64,000 bases of DNA from Sycobia sp. Sy_11 (lineage: Eukaryota; Arthropoda; Insecta; Hymenoptera; Epichrysomallidae). Positions within the stretch are counted from its first letter, which is position 1. Every line of letters begins with the position of its first letter. The DNA lies in assembly GCA_018907035.1 (NCBI GenBank), contig JACCIC010000039.1, positions 3,582,001 through 3,646,000 of the forward strand. Direction: 5' to 3'. The notes under the pieces were generated by a model. That model was not told the origin of the DNA and did no database searches. It was given only the letters and a program-made list of their open reading frames with translations. The position numbers were made by a program, and so were the translations under genes. This document shows, piece after piece, positions 63,060 to 64,000 of this stretch.

Positions 63060-63680
63060 TCTAAAATTCTACTCAGTCGATAGTATAGCACTGTTTTGCG
63101 CTACTTTACAATTACATACTTCGTTTCGGGGGAGTAAAACAAAAGCAGAAAAACAGGTGAGAAGCAGATCGAAAAATGTACATTCTTTAATATCGCGGAG
63201 ACCGATCTGCTCGCGGCCGTTGAAAAAATAATGTATACCCTCGACACACGTACATGGAATACCAGCCGGCATTCGTGGTGTAAAATGTGTGCGATCGGCC
63301 AGGGGCGTATTGGTTTTGCAAAAGGACGCAGCAAACGATAAACAATGCTCGGATGTACGTGGGACGAACGAACGAAAGCTGAAGGAACGGGATAGGTGAA
63401 GATCAAAAAAAAAATCAAAGAAACAGAAAATTTACGAGAAATTTGAAATTTATATAAAGCTTGTTTTGCTTATAAGTAGTTTTTTGTTTGTTAAAGCTAA
63501 TGACAACTGGCCCAAAAAGTTGATAAAACTCAATTAACCAGTGGAAAAGTGAGGATAAAAATAATAAAATATCAACACTTGATCAGTTCGATAATTACTC
63601 GGCGCACAAAGTATCGACAGCACTGCACGAACTAAAGATATACAGACCGAACTGCTGACAAAATTATCTCTGGACGTTAA
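63060..63680. other. AT-rich sequence, nothing recognised
   Basis: Overlapping minus-strand frames at 63069-63418 have no domain signal. Confidence 0.5.

Positions 63681-63684
<4 letters not shown>

Positions 63685-63734
<50 letters not shown>
63685..63734. repeat. (CT)n microsatellite
   Basis: About 50 bp of perfect CT. The remaining 266 bp to the window end is moderately GC-rich, with no recognised gene. Confidence 0.95.
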
Positions 63735-63735
<1 letters not shown>

Positions 63736-64000
63736 ACGAAAATCCAAGGGCGCGGTCTAGAGCGTCCGCTGTGCCCGAGCCAGAAAGAGCGAAAAGCTTA
63801 AAGCAAGGATTCCTCTGTAATTGCCTCGCTCTGACGATTTCTTGGAAAATTGCTCCTACGGAAACGCAGGGCAAAACAAGCGCAGAGAATGACGGTACAC
63901 GTCTGTAATAACACTCGAAAATTAGAGTAGAGTCGCGAGCGCGCACGGGAACAGGGGCTCCGCCAGCCCAGGGCACGTAGCGTGTATTTACGTTGATATA

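Overview
This window looks like insect nuclear DNA. An AT-rich background is packed with long (AT)n, (GA/CT)n and (CA/GT)n microsatellites. Short GC-rich islands with undepleted CpG interrupt it, there are decayed non-LTR retrotransposons, and widely spaced small exons have GT-AG borders. A hymenopteran is my best guess from this composition, but nothing in the sequence proves the order. I see no prokaryotic gene layout, rRNA, convincing tRNA or CRISPR array.

The only gene I can assemble lies on the minus strand and runs off the left edge. Four exons (17198-17049, 8441-8092, 2565-2331 and 86-1) join with canonical splice sites and matching phases into one open frame. The frame encodes an Ala/Gly-rich stretch, a charged coiled-coil region, a His/Gln-rich stretch and a Pro/Met-rich stretch. 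A possible fifth, 5'-most exon (about 44465-44085) is Ser- and Pro-rich, has a strong donor and is in phase with the 17-kb exon, but has no in-frame ATG. If it is real, the transcript spans more than 44 kb, with introns of about 2.2, 5.5, 8.6 and 26.9 kb. I do not recognise the family. The GC-rich, (GA)n-containing stretch at about 44.5-45.9 kb is the best candidate promoter.

Layout: 1-17.2 kb holds the downstream exons and their introns. 17.2-44.1 kb is a very large putative intron with microsatellites, a decayed minus-strand reverse transcriptase (about 19.9-21.7 kb), a dispersed repeat copy (23.8 kb) and several GC-rich islands. 41.4-45.9 kb is the GC-rich 5' region. 46-52.6 kb is AT-rich intergenic DNA. 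52.6-59.4 kb is a mobile-element cluster: a decayed plus-strand LINE with RT, RNase H and a zinc-knuckle-like tail, surrounded by copies of a dispersed repeat whose hallmark is a conserved CAGTCTGACTGTC end. 59.4-64 kb is AT-rich DNA with microsatellites.

The most interesting signals are three: CU- and UG-type microsatellites placed tightly against the splice sites of three exons; the CAGTC repeat family, one copy of which lies between long inverted arms and has a hammerhead-like core layout; and the 44-kb region, where both strands carry protein-like open frames meeting at a splice donor.
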